Positions 7,824-17,515 are shown, counted from the first letter of the stretch. The stretch: 64,000 nucleotides of DNA from JAVEYA01 sp034003745 (GCA_034003745.1 JAVEYA010000001.1:8674-72673); one strand, 5' to 3'. Translations and numbers: made by a program. The notes: generated from the letters alone by a model not told the origin.

Positions 7824-8996
7824 CTACCTTTCTTGAAAAATCCTGCCGCCTCTGCCTGCTTTCCGTTCCGGAAAGCGGCATAAAGCCGCGCTGAGAAGGG
7901 CCGTCGCCGGCACAGCCAAAAAAAGTCCGATACTGCCGGAAAAAGCACGGATTACCTCGCTCGCTATCGTATCCAAATTAATATATTTAAGATAGGGAAT
8001 ATTATTTGCCATCAAGAGCAGCATCAGGGAAAGCGAGCCGCCTGTATAAGCCAGAATCAAGGTATTGGACATCGTGCCGATGATATCCCGTCCGATATTC
8101 AATCCGCTTCTGAATAATTGCCCAAAAGTCAGCTCCGGTTTAACACAATGGATTTCACTGAGCGCAGAAGAAATGGACATGGCTACGTCCATGACCGCGC
8201 CCAAGGAACCGATAACGATACCGGCAAAAAGAATTCCTGTAAAATCAAGCTTCCCTTCCGCATAGGTAAAGAAAAAGAGCCGTCCTTCTTCCGAGCCGAG
8301 TCCGTTTACGCGGGTCAGATAAATCATGTACTTGGCCAAAAGCCCGCCCAATACGACCCCAATGATGGTTCCGGAAATGGCTGCCAGGGATTTTTTGGTG
8401 AAGCCGGAAATCAGCATATGGGTAATAATCGTAATCAGCGCACTGACTATAACCGAGACAACAATGGGATTTTTACCCGCCAAAATGGCAGGTAATAGTA
8501 TTGTGATCACTGCCCACCCTGTAAAAATCAAAGACAGCAACGTTTTTACACCTTGCCTGTGCCCAATCAGGATAATGCATAAGGCAAATGCAACGATCAG
8601 GACATACAAGTATATTTCCCGGGAAGGGCTGGAAATATAGGCTTCCTTCAGGACAAAATCCTCCACTTCCAGGCTGAGCACAACCTCATCCCCCGTAAAA
8701 ACGGAAAAATCATAGGCCGGATTACTGCCTTCATAATGAATACAGGTGACCTGACGCCCCCTGAACTCGCCTTTGCTGATTTCAACCTGCACCTCATACT
8801 GCTTTTCCTCAGGGACAAACCTTTCTTCTTCCGGAATGTCCATTTCCCGGACGCTTAGCACTTTTCCCTTGGTCAAAACTTCCGTTTCCATGTTTCCGCT
8901 GTACTGAAGATTCTCGCTATAAAAATAACCGGCTGCCAAAAGCACAATACAAATGATATAGGCAGCCGTTTTCTGCAATATTTCCCTCTTGGGCAT
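7824..8996 (-). CDS. YibE/F family membrane protein
   Basis: A 390-residue integral membrane protein of the YibE/F family. A first TM segment (about 10-30) is followed by an extracytoplasmic beta-rich domain (to about residue 125, with EERFVPEEKQYEVQVEIS and FTGDEVVLSLEVED), and then by a block of about seven TM helices (LYVLIVAFALCIILIGHRQG, LIFTGWAVITILLPAILAG and onward). Conserved features include the GAVMDVAMSISSALSEI and LILAYTGGSLSLMLL segments. The function of the family is not established. The ATG at 8996 is chosen for AAGGAG 8 nt upstream. It follows era by 12 bp and belongs to that operon. Confidence 0.85.
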   Translation of the reverse strand: MPKREILQKTAAYIICIVLLAAGYFYSENLQYSGNMETEVLTKGKVLSVREMDIPEEERFVPEEKQYEVQVEISKGEFRGRQVTCIHYEGSNPAYDFSVFTGDEVVLSLEVEDFVLKEAYISSPSREIYLYVLIVAFALCIILIGHRQGVKTLLSLIFTGWAVITILLPAILAGKNPIVVSVIVSALITIITHMLISGFTKKSLAAISGTIIGVVLGGLLAKYMIYLTRVNGLGSEEGRLFFFTYAEGKLDFTGILFAGIVIGSLGAVMDVAMSISSALSEIHCVKPELTFGQLFRSGLNIGRDIIGTMSNTLILAYTGGSLSLMLLLMANNIPYLKYINLDTIASEVIRAFSGSIGLFLAVPATALLSAALCRFPERKAGRGGRIFQER

Positions 8997-9008
8997 GCTC
9001 AACACTCC

Positions 9009-9908
9009 TTATTCCCTGTACCCCAGCTCACGCAGGACAGCATCCTTGTTGCGCCAGTCGCTTTTTACCCTGACAAATAACTCCAGATAAGTTTTGCTGC
9101 CCAGGAGCCGCTCGATATCGACCCGCGCTCTCGAGCCGATTGCTTTCAGCCTTTCTCCGTTTTTGCCGATGATGATGCCTTTTTGCGAATCTCTTTCCAC
9201 ATAGATGCTGGCTGCAATGTACAGCAGTTGCTCACTGCGGCGCTCTAACTGCTCTATTGTTACCGCGACGGCATGAGGCACCTCATCACGGGTTGCCTCG
9301 ATCACCTTTTCCCTGACTATTTCAGCCAAGAGGACGCTCTCCGGCTGGTCGGTGAGCGTATCCTCCGGATAATAACGCGGACCCGGCGTCAGATATTTGA
9401 GAGCAGCCTGCAATAAAGCCGGTACATTATCGCCTTTTAAAGCGGAGAGCGGGATGATCTCCTGCCATTCACGCATGTTCCGGTAAAAGTCCATCAGCGG
9501 CAGCAGCTTTTCTTTTTCCAGCAAGTCTACCTTATTTAAAAGCAAAAAAACCGGTGTCTCCACTGTTTGCAGTTTTTCCGCAAGATAGGCGTCCCCTGAG
9601 CCAAATGGCGCCGTAACGTCCACCAGGTAAAAGACGACATCCGTTTCATTCAGCGTATTCAGAGCGAGCCTTACCATGCTGTCGCCGAGTTTGTCCTTGG
9701 GCTTATGGATACCCGGCGTGTCCAACAGGACAAGCTGGTAATCCGTTCCGTTGATGATCCCGGCAATTCTATTTCTGGTCGTCTGGGGCTTATCGGAGGT
9801 TATGGCAATCTTAGCGCCGGTCATATAATTTAAAAGCGTGGATTTTCCGGCGTTGGGCCTACCCACCAGCGCCGCGAACCCGGAACGGAATTCTTTTTCT
9901 TTCGTCAA
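9009..9908 (-). CDS. era: GTPase Era
   Basis: Essential Ras-like GTPase that binds the 3' end of 16S rRNA during 30S assembly; 299 residues, normal. G1 GRPNAGKST, the switch I region with TRNRIAGI, G3 DTPGIHKPKDKLG, and G4 NKVDLLEKE are visible. The C-terminal KH domain contains IYVERDSQKGIIIGKNGERLK. The start is TTG at 9908, overlapping the cdd stop by 4 bp (TTGA), with GGGAGGA about 9 nt upstream. Confidence 0.97.
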   Translation of the reverse strand: MTKEKEFRSGFAALVGRPNAGKSTLLNYMTGAKIAITSDKPQTTRNRIAGIINGTDYQLVLLDTPGIHKPKDKLGDSMVRLALNTLNETDVVFYLVDVTAPFGSGDAYLAEKLQTVETPVFLLLNKVDLLEKEKLLPLMDFYRNMREWQEIIPLSALKGDNVPALLQAALKYLTPGPRYYPEDTLTDQPESVLLAEIVREKVIEATRDEVPHAVAVTIEQLERRSEQLLYIAASIYVERDSQKGIIIGKNGERLKAIGSRARVDIERLLGSKTYLELFVRVKSDWRNKDAVLRELGYRE

Positions 9909-10312
9909 GCGTTTGGTCCTCCCTTGAGGAAATTTGCATCAAAATGCAGCGGCAATAATTCCCGGACTGTCGAAGCCACCACCTGACCCTTGGTATTGGC
10001 CATCAGGACACGCATTCCGGGAGAAAACTCAGCCAGTACCTGGCGGCAGCCGCCGCACGGCGAAGCAGGAATCTCTCCTTCACTGACGATGGCAATCGCC
10101 TTAAAGTTCCTGGCCCCGGCGCTCACAGCATTGAAAACTGCGGCCCGTTCAGCGCAGATAGTATGACTGTATGAAGCGTTCTCCACGTTGCAGCCGGTAT
10201 AAACCTGCCCGTCTTCGGCTAAGAGCGCCGCCCCCACCTTAAAGCCGGAATAAGGCGCATATGCTTTCTCCCTGGCGGTAATGGCAGCTTCAATCAGCTT
10301 CTCATACGTCAT
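9905..10312 (-). CDS. cdd: Cytidine deaminase
   Basis: Homotetrameric zinc enzyme that deaminates cytidine and deoxycytidine; 135 residues. The zinc and catalytic motifs are HTICAERAAVFNA (Cys plus catalytic Glu) and PCGGCRQVL. The YAPYSGFKVGAALLAEDG start motif is typical. The ATG at 10312 has GAGGTGAAGGA upstream; the longer frame to 10450 enters the preceding gene and has no SD. It overlaps era by 4 bp, an order conserved in Bacillus. dgkA, normally just upstream in Bacillus, is absent here. Confidence 0.96.
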   Translation of the reverse strand: MTYEKLIEAAITAREKAYAPYSGFKVGAALLAEDGQVYTGCNVENASYSHTICAERAAVFNAVSAGARNFKAIAIVSEGEIPASPCGGCRQVLAEFSPGMRVLMANTKGQVVASTVRELLPLHFDANFLKGGPNA

Positions 10313-10322
10313 TTCCTTCACC

Positions 10323-11357
10323 TCAATATTCAATCCGGGTCCCGTTGGGAACGACCTCAATCCAGGTCGGCCCCTCCACAAAAGAAAGGGTTTTACCCTT
10401 GGAGTCCGTATATTTGGTGAACTGGCCCGGCTGTTTTTCCCATAACCCATTGATGAATTTGCCTTCCCGGAAAATCAGCGCTTTGCCTTTACCGTGCATA
10501 ATCAGACGCAGCCGGCCTTCGCCGTCCAGATACTGATAAGAGACAAATTGGATAATGATATTGGCGGCCTTAAGCTGTTCATTCTTAGCCGTCATGTGCG
10601 GCTCTTCGCCCATAAATCTTTCGAAATAGAGTTTTTCTTTATTGAACTGATAGCGAATCAGGCTGAGGCGGTTCGGATAAAAAATGGTAATATCACTGAC
10701 TATCTCCCCCTCGCTCTCCTCCCCCTCCAACAAATAGGGCAGCTGGGTGGGGGGCGTAGTCAAATTATACTGCTTATTTACAGCCGCCTTTCTAAGGCTG
10801 TCGGAACTGGAGTAAAGATTATGGGGCTTAGCCCGTTCCGTCACCCGCCAGAAAGCGGTGGCCACGTTGCTGCCGCCGTTAATCTCATCCAGATTATTCA
10901 ATTTTTCCGTCTTAATGGCGTCCAGAGCATCCATGGAACCACCCGCGTGCACCAGAATAGCCTTGTATTCTTTGGCTAAATCCACAAAATAGCTGCGGGC
11001 ACTACGGATAGGACCCAATAGCTCCAGGTCCTCGCCGCTGATAATCGCCAACAGTCTGGTCATCCCGCCCTCCACCGGCATTTCGATAACCACATCGGCC
11101 AATTCCAGTCCGGACTGCGGCCGGGCGGCCGCAGCATTATCAATGACCACGGCCAGGGCGCGTTGTCTGTCTTTATCCCGCCAGCCGGGGAAGGGAATAA
11201 CTTTCTCGGCTGGTTCTTCTATAACTTCCGGGGGCTTAACGATATTAAAGTTTATATTCTTTTGAAAATAAGGACGGAGAAGCACAAAGGCTGTCGAGCC
11301 GATCATGATGCTCACGGCCAGCGCCGCTAAGAGCGCGATATAATATTTGCGCCGCAT
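10323..11357 (-). CDS. DUF3048 (YerB-like) secreted or anchored protein
   Basis: A 344-residue protein with a short basic N-terminus and one TM or signal segment (YYIALLAALAVSIMIGSTAFVLL), a proline-rich linker (VKPPEVIEEPAEKVIPFP), and then a DUF3048 domain. Typical motifs are RALAVVIDNAAAARPQSGL, VIEMPVEGGMTRLLAIISG, GPIRSARSYFVDLAKEY, and the C-terminal RLIMHGKGKALIFREGK region. Bacillus YerB is the named member; the function is unknown. There is no lipobox Cys, so a membrane anchor is more likely than a lipoprotein. The ATG at 11357 has AAAGGAGG 7 nt upstream. Confidence 0.85.
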   Translation of the reverse strand: MRRKYYIALLAALAVSIMIGSTAFVLLRPYFQKNINFNIVKPPEVIEEPAEKVIPFPGWRDKDRQRALAVVIDNAAAARPQSGLELADVVIEMPVEGGMTRLLAIISGEDLELLGPIRSARSYFVDLAKEYKAILVHAGGSMDALDAIKTEKLNNLDEINGGSNVATAFWRVTERAKPHNLYSSSDSLRKAAVNKQYNLTTPPTQLPYLLEGEESEGEIVSDITIFYPNRLSLIRYQFNKEKLYFERFMGEEPHMTAKNEQLKAANIIIQFVSYQYLDGEGRLRLIMHGKGKALIFREGKFINGLWEKQPGQFTKYTDSKGKTLSFVEGPTWIEVVPNGTRIEY

Positions 11358-11400
11358 CCCCCATCCTCCTTTGGACGTGTCATTTCTATTGATCATAGTG

Positions 11401-12654
11401 TTATTCCGTTCTCCAGATATGGAGCTTGCCGATTCTCCTTCCGGTTACTTTTTCCACGACCACATGCAGATTATCGATGTCCAGTTCCTGCCCCTCCTGC
11501 GGGAGTTTCCCCAGGTGATGAAAGACCAGCCCGCTGATGGTATCGAATTCTTCGTCCGGCAAATCCAGTTCCAACTGCTCATTGATATCATAGATGGAGG
11601 TGCGGGCGCTGACCCGTAAGGAACCGTCCTCCAATATCTCAATCAGATTCTCTTCCTTATCAAATTCATCCTGAATATCTCCGACGATTTCCTCGATCAG
11701 GTCTTCAATCGTGACCAAGCCGGCGGTGCCGCCGTATTCATCCAAAACAATCGCCATATGCACCTTCTCTTTGCGCAGTTCCTCAAATAAATCCCGGACT
11801 TTTTTACTTTCCGGAACATAATGGGCCTGCCGCATCAAAGCCTTGATGGAAGGCCTCTTTTCCTCCGGCCTGGCCAGCGGCTGCAGGAGGTCCTTGGCAT
11901 AAATCACGCCGACAATATTATCGACCGTTCCTTCATATACCGGGATCCGGGAGTGTCCGATCACCACCGCAATCTCGATGACTTCATCCAGGGTCCCTTC
12001 GGCATTCACCGCGAAAATATCGATACGCGGCACCATCACCTCGCGTACCAGCGTATCATCAAATTCAAAGATACTGTCGATCATTTCCCGCTCGTCCTCA
12101 TCCAGAAGTCCTTCTTCCTGTCCGACGTTAACGAGCATCCGGATTTCTTCTTCAGTTACCTGCTGCTCCTGCTCATTCTTCCCGCCCAACAGTCTGACCA
12201 ACATGCCGGTAATCAGGTTAAGAATACGCACCAGGGGATTCAGGAGGATCTGCACAACACGGATATACCCGCTGACATTCAGGGCAATCTTCTCCGGCTT
12301 CCTGGCCGTCAGCGTCTTTGGGGTGATTTCGCCAAAGACCAAGACGAGTATGGTCATTACTATCGTGGCAATTCCGGGTCCGTTTTCTTCGAAGATGCTA
12401 ATGGCCAAAGAGGTGGCCAGTGCGGTTGCCCCAATATTGACAATGTTGTTGCCAACCAATATGGTGGAAATCAAACTTCCGGGCTGTTCCAACATACGCC
12501 GCACCGCTACGGCGCGCTTATCGCCTTCTTCGGCCAGGTGCCGGATTTTTATTTTATTGGCCGCAAAGAAAGCTGTCTCTGTTGCGGAAAAAAAGGCGGA
12601 CAGTATCAGCAGACAGAACAATAAAAATAAAAGGGAAGTATGCGCAATTGACAA
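11401..12654 (-). CDS. HlyC/CorC-family CNNM-CBS membrane protein
   Basis: A 417-residue member of the hemolysin C/CorC family: DUF21 (CNNM) membrane domain with about four TM helices (residues 1-190), a CBS pair (about 205-325, with MVPRIDIFAVNAEGTLDEVI and GVIYAKDLLQPL), and a C-terminal CorC_HlyC domain (about 335-415). Relatives affect Mg2+ or Co2+ efflux (MpfA in Bacillus and Staphylococcus). The hemolysin label is historical. The start is TTG at 12654 with GGAGGG about 8 nt upstream. With mgtE in the same region, Mg2+ homeostasis is a reasonable inference. Confidence 0.88.
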   Translation of the reverse strand: MSIAHTSLLFLLFCLLILSAFFSATETAFFAANKIKIRHLAEEGDKRAVAVRRMLEQPGSLISTILVGNNIVNIGATALATSLAISIFEENGPGIATIVMTILVLVFGEITPKTLTARKPEKIALNVSGYIRVVQILLNPLVRILNLITGMLVRLLGGKNEQEQQVTEEEIRMLVNVGQEEGLLDEDEREMIDSIFEFDDTLVREVMVPRIDIFAVNAEGTLDEVIEIAVVIGHSRIPVYEGTVDNIVGVIYAKDLLQPLARPEEKRPSIKALMRQAHYVPESKKVRDLFEELRKEKVHMAIVLDEYGGTAGLVTIEDLIEEIVGDIQDEFDKEENLIEILEDGSLRVSARTSIYDINEQLELDLPDEEFDTISGLVFHHLGKLPQEGQELDIDNLHVVVEKVTGRRIGKLHIWRTE

Positions 12655-12678
12655 AACTTTTCCCTCCTGCAGGTGGTA

Positions 12679-13146
12679 TCAGTTACGAGACAAATCAATC
12701 TCCGTCAGTATTTTCTCCTCAAAACGCCGCATTTGCACGGTCTCTTCTTCTTCATGATGATCGAAACCCAACAGATGCAACAGGCCGTGTACCGCCAGAA
12801 AACCCACTTCCCGGTCTAAGTCGTGCCCATATTCCTGGGCTTGGGCAGCGGCCCGTTCCAGGGATATGATGATATCGCCCAGGAGATGCGGTTCTCCATC
12901 CGGCGATAGCAAAGGAACCACCTCCGCCTCATCAAAGGCAAAGGATAAAACATCGGTAGGGCAATCCAAACCGCGGTAATCGCAGTTCAACGACTGAATT
13001 TGGGGATCGTCGACAAAGGTCACGCTGACTTCGGTATTTTCCGGGAGAGCAAAAATTTCCGTCGCCTTAACCCCTATCCTATATAGTATATCCTCAATCC
13101 TCCCGGTCAGACTCTGCTTCTGCCGGTTTCCGATCAGTATCCGCAT
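12679..13146 (-). CDS. ybeY: Endoribonuclease YbeY
   Basis: Zinc metalloprotein for 16S rRNA 3' maturation and 70S quality control; 155 residues. The diagnostic HGLLHLLGFDHHEEEE carries the three zinc-binding histidines, and LNCDYRGLDCPTDVLSFAFDE is the second conserved block. The ATG at 13146 is chosen (MRILIGNRQ) with GGAAGGAG upstream. The start lies inside the end of the yqfF-like gene, an overlap of 53 bp, so the two are probably coupled. The order yqfF-ybeY is conserved in Bacillus. Confidence 0.95.
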   Translation of the reverse strand: MRILIGNRQKQSLTGRIEDILYRIGVKATEIFALPENTEVSVTFVDDPQIQSLNCDYRGLDCPTDVLSFAFDEAEVVPLLSPDGEPHLLGDIIISLERAAAQAQEYGHDLDREVGFLAVHGLLHLLGFDHHEEEETVQMRRFEEKILTEIDLSRN

Positions 13147-15220
13147 GAGGGATTTCTCCTTCCTCCAACTTCTCCAGTACATTCTCCGGATACTCGATAC
13201 GGGTGTGGAAAATGCCGCTTAAGATTCTGGTAAAAGCCTGGGCGATCAAATCCAGGTCCTTGAAAGTCAGCGCAGACTCATCAAGCTGACCATCCTGCAG
13301 CCTTTCTTTGATAATCCGGCGGACCAATCCTTCTATTTTCCCCGGCGTAGCCGTATTCATCGAACGCACAGCCGCCTCTACGTTATCCGCCAGCATGATA
13401 ATGGCGGCTTCCTTCGATTGCGGTTTAGGCGCGTCATAGCGAAAATCGTTTTCTTTAATACTATCATGATTCCCCAATTCCAGCGCTTTATGATAGAAGT
13501 AGGTAACCAGGCTGGTACCGTGATGCTGGGCGATAAAATCATTGATCTCCGGCGGGATACCCGACTCCTGCGCTAAGCTCAGTCCATCCTTGACGTGGGA
13601 AGTAATAATCAATGTGCTTAAGGCCGGGGTCAGTTTGGAATGCGGATTTTCTCCGCCCAATTGGTTTTCAATGAAGAAATAGGGGCGTTTCAGTTTGCCG
13701 ATATCATGGTAATAGGCGCCGACCCGGACCAGCATAGAATCTGCTCCGACCGCATCAGCCGCGGCTTCGGCCAGATTACCTACCAGAATGCTGTGGTGAT
13801 ACGTACCCGGCGCCTCCAAGAGCAGCCTTTTTAAGAGCGGCTGGTTCGGATTGGCCAGTTCCATCAGACGGACACTGGTGGTAATTTTAAAGGCCTGCTC
13901 GAAAAAGGGCAGACTGCCGTAAGCGAAGATCGCGGAAAAGAAACCGTTGAGTACGCCTAAACCCATCCCGATTAAAATTACATTAATGGTATAATTGTTC
14001 ATTAAACCCAGCGCAAAAATAGAGACGAGATTCGCCGCGGCGATAAACAGGCCGGCCCGCACCCAATCCAGGCGCTGCGTAAACTTGGAGACGGAATAAA
14101 TCCCCACCAGGCCGCCGACAAAAGCGTGGACCGCATGATATAACTGATTGTCGGAAAATATGCCGACAAAAATGGCCAGAACTACCGTTACAAAAACGGC
14201 GATCCGGGTATCCAACAAGATTGTAATCAGCATTGACCCCGCCGCCACAGGTACCAGGAGTCCCGCCAAATTGGCAATCTCCACCCGGTCGCTAATATTC
14301 ACGGACAGAATCAGCTTGGCCAGCAGGATAATAACAAACACCGTTAAGCATAAGATAAACAGTTTCTTCTCTTCACGGTAAATATCCTGGCTGAAATATT
14401 TCAGGAAAAATATCGACAGCACCAACACCAAGAGCAAAAAGACGGACACACCGCCCAGGGCGGCAAAAGGCGAGGCTTTCTGATACCCCAGATACTGCAG
14501 AATTTCTATCTGGTCCTGAGTGACTACCTCACCCTCACTGACAATCCTTTGTCCCTTATGAATCGTAATCAGCACAGGACCCTCGGCGGCCGCAGCTTCT
14601 TCTTTGGCTTTTCCGGTGGCTTCCTCGTCGTAACTGTAGTTGGGGTAGAGCGTTATTTTATTGAAAACTGCCTTAATCAAATCACGGTACGGTTGATTAT
14701 AGTTTAACAGTTCAATCTGATTGAGGATTTTCTCTTTTTTCTCGTTAATTTCAAAATCGCGTACACCCATCTGCCAGTTTGTCCGAAGCAGGTTTACGGC
14801 TTCGGCCGTCAAGGCACGCATCGTGTCCGACTCCATGGACACCAGGACATTCGCCGCCACCCCGGAGAGACGGTATTCGCTTTGTAAGAGTTTAAGTTTT
14901 TCGTTGGTATTAAGGTCCTGGCGTCTTACTGTAGTGTAATATTCATCAAAAGCCTCTTCTATGTCTTGTTCCATATTCAGCAGGACGACGCGGTCAAGGA
15001 CATAGACCTCACCCACATTATTGGCCGCCTGTTCTCTTCTTAACTGGGTTTGCTCGGCGTCTTCGAAGGTGAAATCCTGCGACGCCCGAATCGTGCTGGG
15101 AGAGACTTGTCCCGCCCGGACAGGATATTCGGCCGGTAAGTAATGAAAAGCGAATATCGCAATTACGCCCAGATAGAATAGTAGAACCAATAAGAAAAAC
15201 TTGATTTTCTTATGAAACAA
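13094..15220 (-). CDS. pgpH: 7TMR-HDED / HD phosphodiesterase (PgpH/YqfF-like)
   Basis: A 708-residue membrane protein: an extracytoplasmic 7TMR-HDED region after one TM helix (to about residue 255), a seven-TM block (about 260-480, starting ASPFAALGGVSVFLLLVLVL), and a cytoplasmic HD domain with HSILVGNLAEAAADAVG, the YYHDIGK dyad and the LADNVEAAVRS tail. Listeria PgpH with this architecture hydrolyses cyclic di-AMP. TTG at 15220 is the first conventional start but has little SD. A GGGGGG at 15279-15284 instead precedes an in-frame ATT at 15271, which would add 17 residues, so the start is uncertain. It lies downstream of phoH, as in Bacillus. Confidence 0.92.
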   Translation of the reverse strand: MFHKKIKFFLLVLLFYLGVIAIFAFHYLPAEYPVRAGQVSPSTIRASQDFTFEDAEQTQLRREQAANNVGEVYVLDRVVLLNMEQDIEEAFDEYYTTVRRQDLNTNEKLKLLQSEYRLSGVAANVLVSMESDTMRALTAEAVNLLRTNWQMGVRDFEINEKKEKILNQIELLNYNQPYRDLIKAVFNKITLYPNYSYDEEATGKAKEEAAAAEGPVLITIHKGQRIVSEGEVVTQDQIEILQYLGYQKASPFAALGGVSVFLLLVLVLSIFFLKYFSQDIYREEKKLFILCLTVFVIILLAKLILSVNISDRVEIANLAGLLVPVAAGSMLITILLDTRIAVFVTVVLAIFVGIFSDNQLYHAVHAFVGGLVGIYSVSKFTQRLDWVRAGLFIAAANLVSIFALGLMNNYTINVILIGMGLGVLNGFFSAIFAYGSLPFFEQAFKITTSVRLMELANPNQPLLKRLLLEAPGTYHHSILVGNLAEAAADAVGADSMLVRVGAYYHDIGKLKRPYFFIENQLGGENPHSKLTPALSTLIITSHVKDGLSLAQESGIPPEINDFIAQHHGTSLVTYFYHKALELGNHDSIKENDFRYDAPKPQSKEAAIIMLADNVEAAVRSMNTATPGKIEGLVRRIIKERLQDGQLDESALTFKDLDLIAQAFTRILSGIFHTRIEYPENVLEKLEEGEIPHADTDRKPAEAESDRED

Positions 15221-15297
15221 ACCGCCGGATTTAGATAAAAACTTGGCCGGTTTCTCGCTTTTGATGGAAATAACAATTCCCCCCTTCCGGCAGGTTC

Positions 15298-16323
15298 TTA
15301 ATTGACAACCTGCTGTTCAACCGCTGCTTCCGATACCTTCTTCTCATCCGGTTCACGCGCTTCCTGGGCGCGCTGATATTCCTCATAGGCATGAATGATT
15401 TTTTGGACGACGGGGTGCCTGACCACGTCGGCCTGGGTAAGGTACTGGAAACTGATGCCCTTGATGCCTTTTAAAATATTTTGCACGACAACCAGCCCGG
15501 AATTAGCGTTCTTGGGCAGGTCCACCTGTGTTACATCCCCTGTGATTACGGCTTTGGAGCCAAAGCCTATTCTGGTCAGAAACATTTTCATCTGTTCGGG
15601 CGTTGTGTTTTGCGCCTCGTCCAGAATAATAAAAGAATCATCCAGTGTGCGGCCCCGCATGTAGGCCAACGGCGCAATTTCAATAATGGATTTATCCACA
15701 TAACGCTGGGCCGTGTCGATGCCCAGAACATCATACAACCCGTCATACAAAGGGCGCAGGTAAGGATTAACTTTTTCCTGCAGATCGCCGGGCAGAAAAC
15801 CCAGCTTTTCTCCCGCTTCCACCGCAGGCCGGGTCAGGATAATCCTGTTGACTTCCTTGTTCTTCAAGGCGGTTACCGCCATAATCACAGCCAGATAGGT
15901 TTTGCCTGTTCCGGCCGGTCCGATGCAAAAAACGATATCGTTGGCCTTGACCGCTTGGATATACTGGGATTGACCGATTGTTTTAGGCTTAATCTGTTTG
16001 CCCCGGGAAGTCACCTGAATCACTTCATGCAGGGTCTCGGACAAATGTTTTCCCTTGCCTTTCATCACGGTCTGGAGACAATAATTGATATCCGGAATCG
16101 AAAGTACGCTGCCTGTCCTGATCATGTCCACCAAATGCAAAATTACTTCTTTAGCCAGATCTACCTCTTCGGCGCTGCCGGAAAGATGAATCTCGCCGCC
16201 CCGCGCCACCAGTTTGGCGCCCAAATTATCCGCCAAAAACCTTAGGTTTGCATCCCGTAAACCGAATAAAGCCGCCGCTTCGTGATTATCCAAATGAAGA
16301 TGTTCTTCCGTAATGGCTGCCAA
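15298..16323 (-). CDS. phoH: PhoH family protein
   Basis: A 341-residue P-loop ATPase of the PhoH family. The N-terminal part (1-100) looks like a KH-type nucleic-acid-binding domain (LRFLADNLGAKLVARGGEIH). The core has Walker A GPAGTGKTYLAV, RPAVEAGEKLGFLPGDLQEK, and Walker B FIILDEAQNTTPEQMKMFLTR. The family is linked to RNA processing with YbeY, which lies two genes downstream. Start TTG at 16323 with GGAGG 9 nt upstream. The phosphate-starvation label comes from the E. coli homologue and need not apply here. Confidence 0.95.
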   Translation of the reverse strand: MAAITEEHLHLDNHEAAALFGLRDANLRFLADNLGAKLVARGGEIHLSGSAEEVDLAKEVILHLVDMIRTGSVLSIPDINYCLQTVMKGKGKHLSETLHEVIQVTSRGKQIKPKTIGQSQYIQAVKANDIVFCIGPAGTGKTYLAVIMAVTALKNKEVNRIILTRPAVEAGEKLGFLPGDLQEKVNPYLRPLYDGLYDVLGIDTAQRYVDKSIIEIAPLAYMRGRTLDDSFIILDEAQNTTPEQMKMFLTRIGFGSKAVITGDVTQVDLPKNANSGLVVVQNILKGIKGISFQYLTQADVVRHPVVQKIIHAYEEYQRAQEAREPDEKKVSEAAVEQQVVN

Positions 16324-16360
16324 GTAGTCAAGCCTCCAAACTCAAGTTATTTGTTAACTA

Positions 16361-17515
16361 TTAATTATATCCGTACGCGCCGATATCTTCAACTGTTTCC
16401 AAAAAGTACCCCGTTTGAATCAAATCGGCTTTTTCCGCCGGAAGGGGTTCATGCCTTTCCGTTAAAATCCGGCAATCCTGCGGAAGCGATTCCATAGCCT
16501 CTGTCCTGGCCCGGCTTACTGCTTCCAGATAAGCGCCTTCTAAGCCCCATTCATGGATTTTCCGTTCTTGCTCAATATAGGTAACATTAATTATTTCGAC
16601 AAGACCGTCCGGAATCCTGCCTGGTAAAAGCTTCTGACTGCGGCTGACCGTACGGTAATGCTCGTACGGCGCAAGCCTCGGCCCTTGTATAACGATATCC
16701 CAGCCTTTAAAACGGCATATTGTAATTTCCGCTTTTTTGCCCGTGTCGCGGTCAATTTCTTCCCGGATGGGGCATTGACCGATGACACGGCGCTCCACAC
16801 GGGCCCGCACCAAAGCCCGCGCCTGGATATCCATCGTTTTTCCTGCGACCAGCACCTGGCCTTTTTGTACCAGGTCTCCTTCCCATACCAATGGAACCCC
16901 TTTCATGACCAGCAATTCCTCAATCCGGCCGTCCTGCGCTGCGACCAGGTCGGCTGCTTCGCTCTCCAATTCGGCTGGGACCAAGGCTTTTTCGGATACT
17001 TCGATGATAACGCCGCTTCCCCGGACCTGGATTCCGGCCCAGGCCAGACGGGGTATTTCGGCCAGCATCTGTTCCGTGACCTTATCTTTCATGAAGCCGC
17101 TTTTCGGCGCGCCTACCTTGACGCCGTGCATTGCCAGAAAATGCGTGATCTCCTCGGTTTTAACTTTTTCGTTGCCGGATATTTCGATAAACCAGATAAA
17201 CGAACTCAGAAGATATAAAGTTACGCAAAATAATAAGAGCCCAGCCACCAACATCTTCCTTTGACCGAGCCGCATGAATAAAAATGGAGCGCCCTTTTTT
17301 TGGGTTATCTTCATACGGCAGCCGCAGCGTCTGACTAGCCGGCTTAAAGCTTTATACCCTCCCAAACGCGCCTTGAACGTAAATTTTCCCGCTTCATTCC
17401 GCCGGATATCCCAAAGATAAATACCGCGGCTCAAAGCCATATTGATGACTCTTTCCGGTTCACGCCCCCACATGGTTATTACCAGATAACCTGTGACTGC
17501 TCTATCCCAACGCAT
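16361..17515 (-). CDS. yqfD: Sporulation protein YqfD
   Basis: A 384-residue membrane-anchored protein. The N-terminal cytoplasmic part has GREPERVINMALSRGIYLWDI and a basic stretch, and a single TM segment follows (MLVAGLLLFCVTLYLLSSFIWFIEI, about 95-118). The extracytoplasmic part has a POTRA-like stretch after the TM and DGRIEELLVMKGVPLVWEGD, with an Ala/Arg-rich conserved region. YqfD is a sigma-E-controlled sporulation protein in Bacillus with unknown activity. yqfC lies 23 bp upstream, the order yqfC-yqfD-phoH being conserved. Confidence 0.94.
   Translation of the reverse strand: MRWDRAVTGYLVITMWGREPERVINMALSRGIYLWDIRRNEAGKFTFKARLGGYKALSRLVRRCGCRMKITQKKGAPFLFMRLGQRKMLVAGLLLFCVTLYLLSSFIWFIEISGNEKVKTEEITHFLAMHGVKVGAPKSGFMKDKVTEQMLAEIPRLAWAGIQVRGSGVIIEVSEKALVPAELESEAADLVAAQDGRIEELLVMKGVPLVWEGDLVQKGQVLVAGKTMDIQARALVRARVERRVIGQCPIREEIDRDTGKKAEITICRFKGWDIVIQGPRLAPYEHYRTVSRSQKLLPGRIPDGLVEIINVTYIEQERKIHEWGLEGAYLEAVSRARTEAMESLPQDCRILTERHEPLPAEKADLIQTGYFLETVEDIGAYGYN

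Noticed and set aside
7454..7894. 146-codon plus-strand frame in the mgtE leader
   Set aside because: No SD, composition unlike the neighbours, and it overlaps the 3' end of the yibE/F gene and the mgtE control region.
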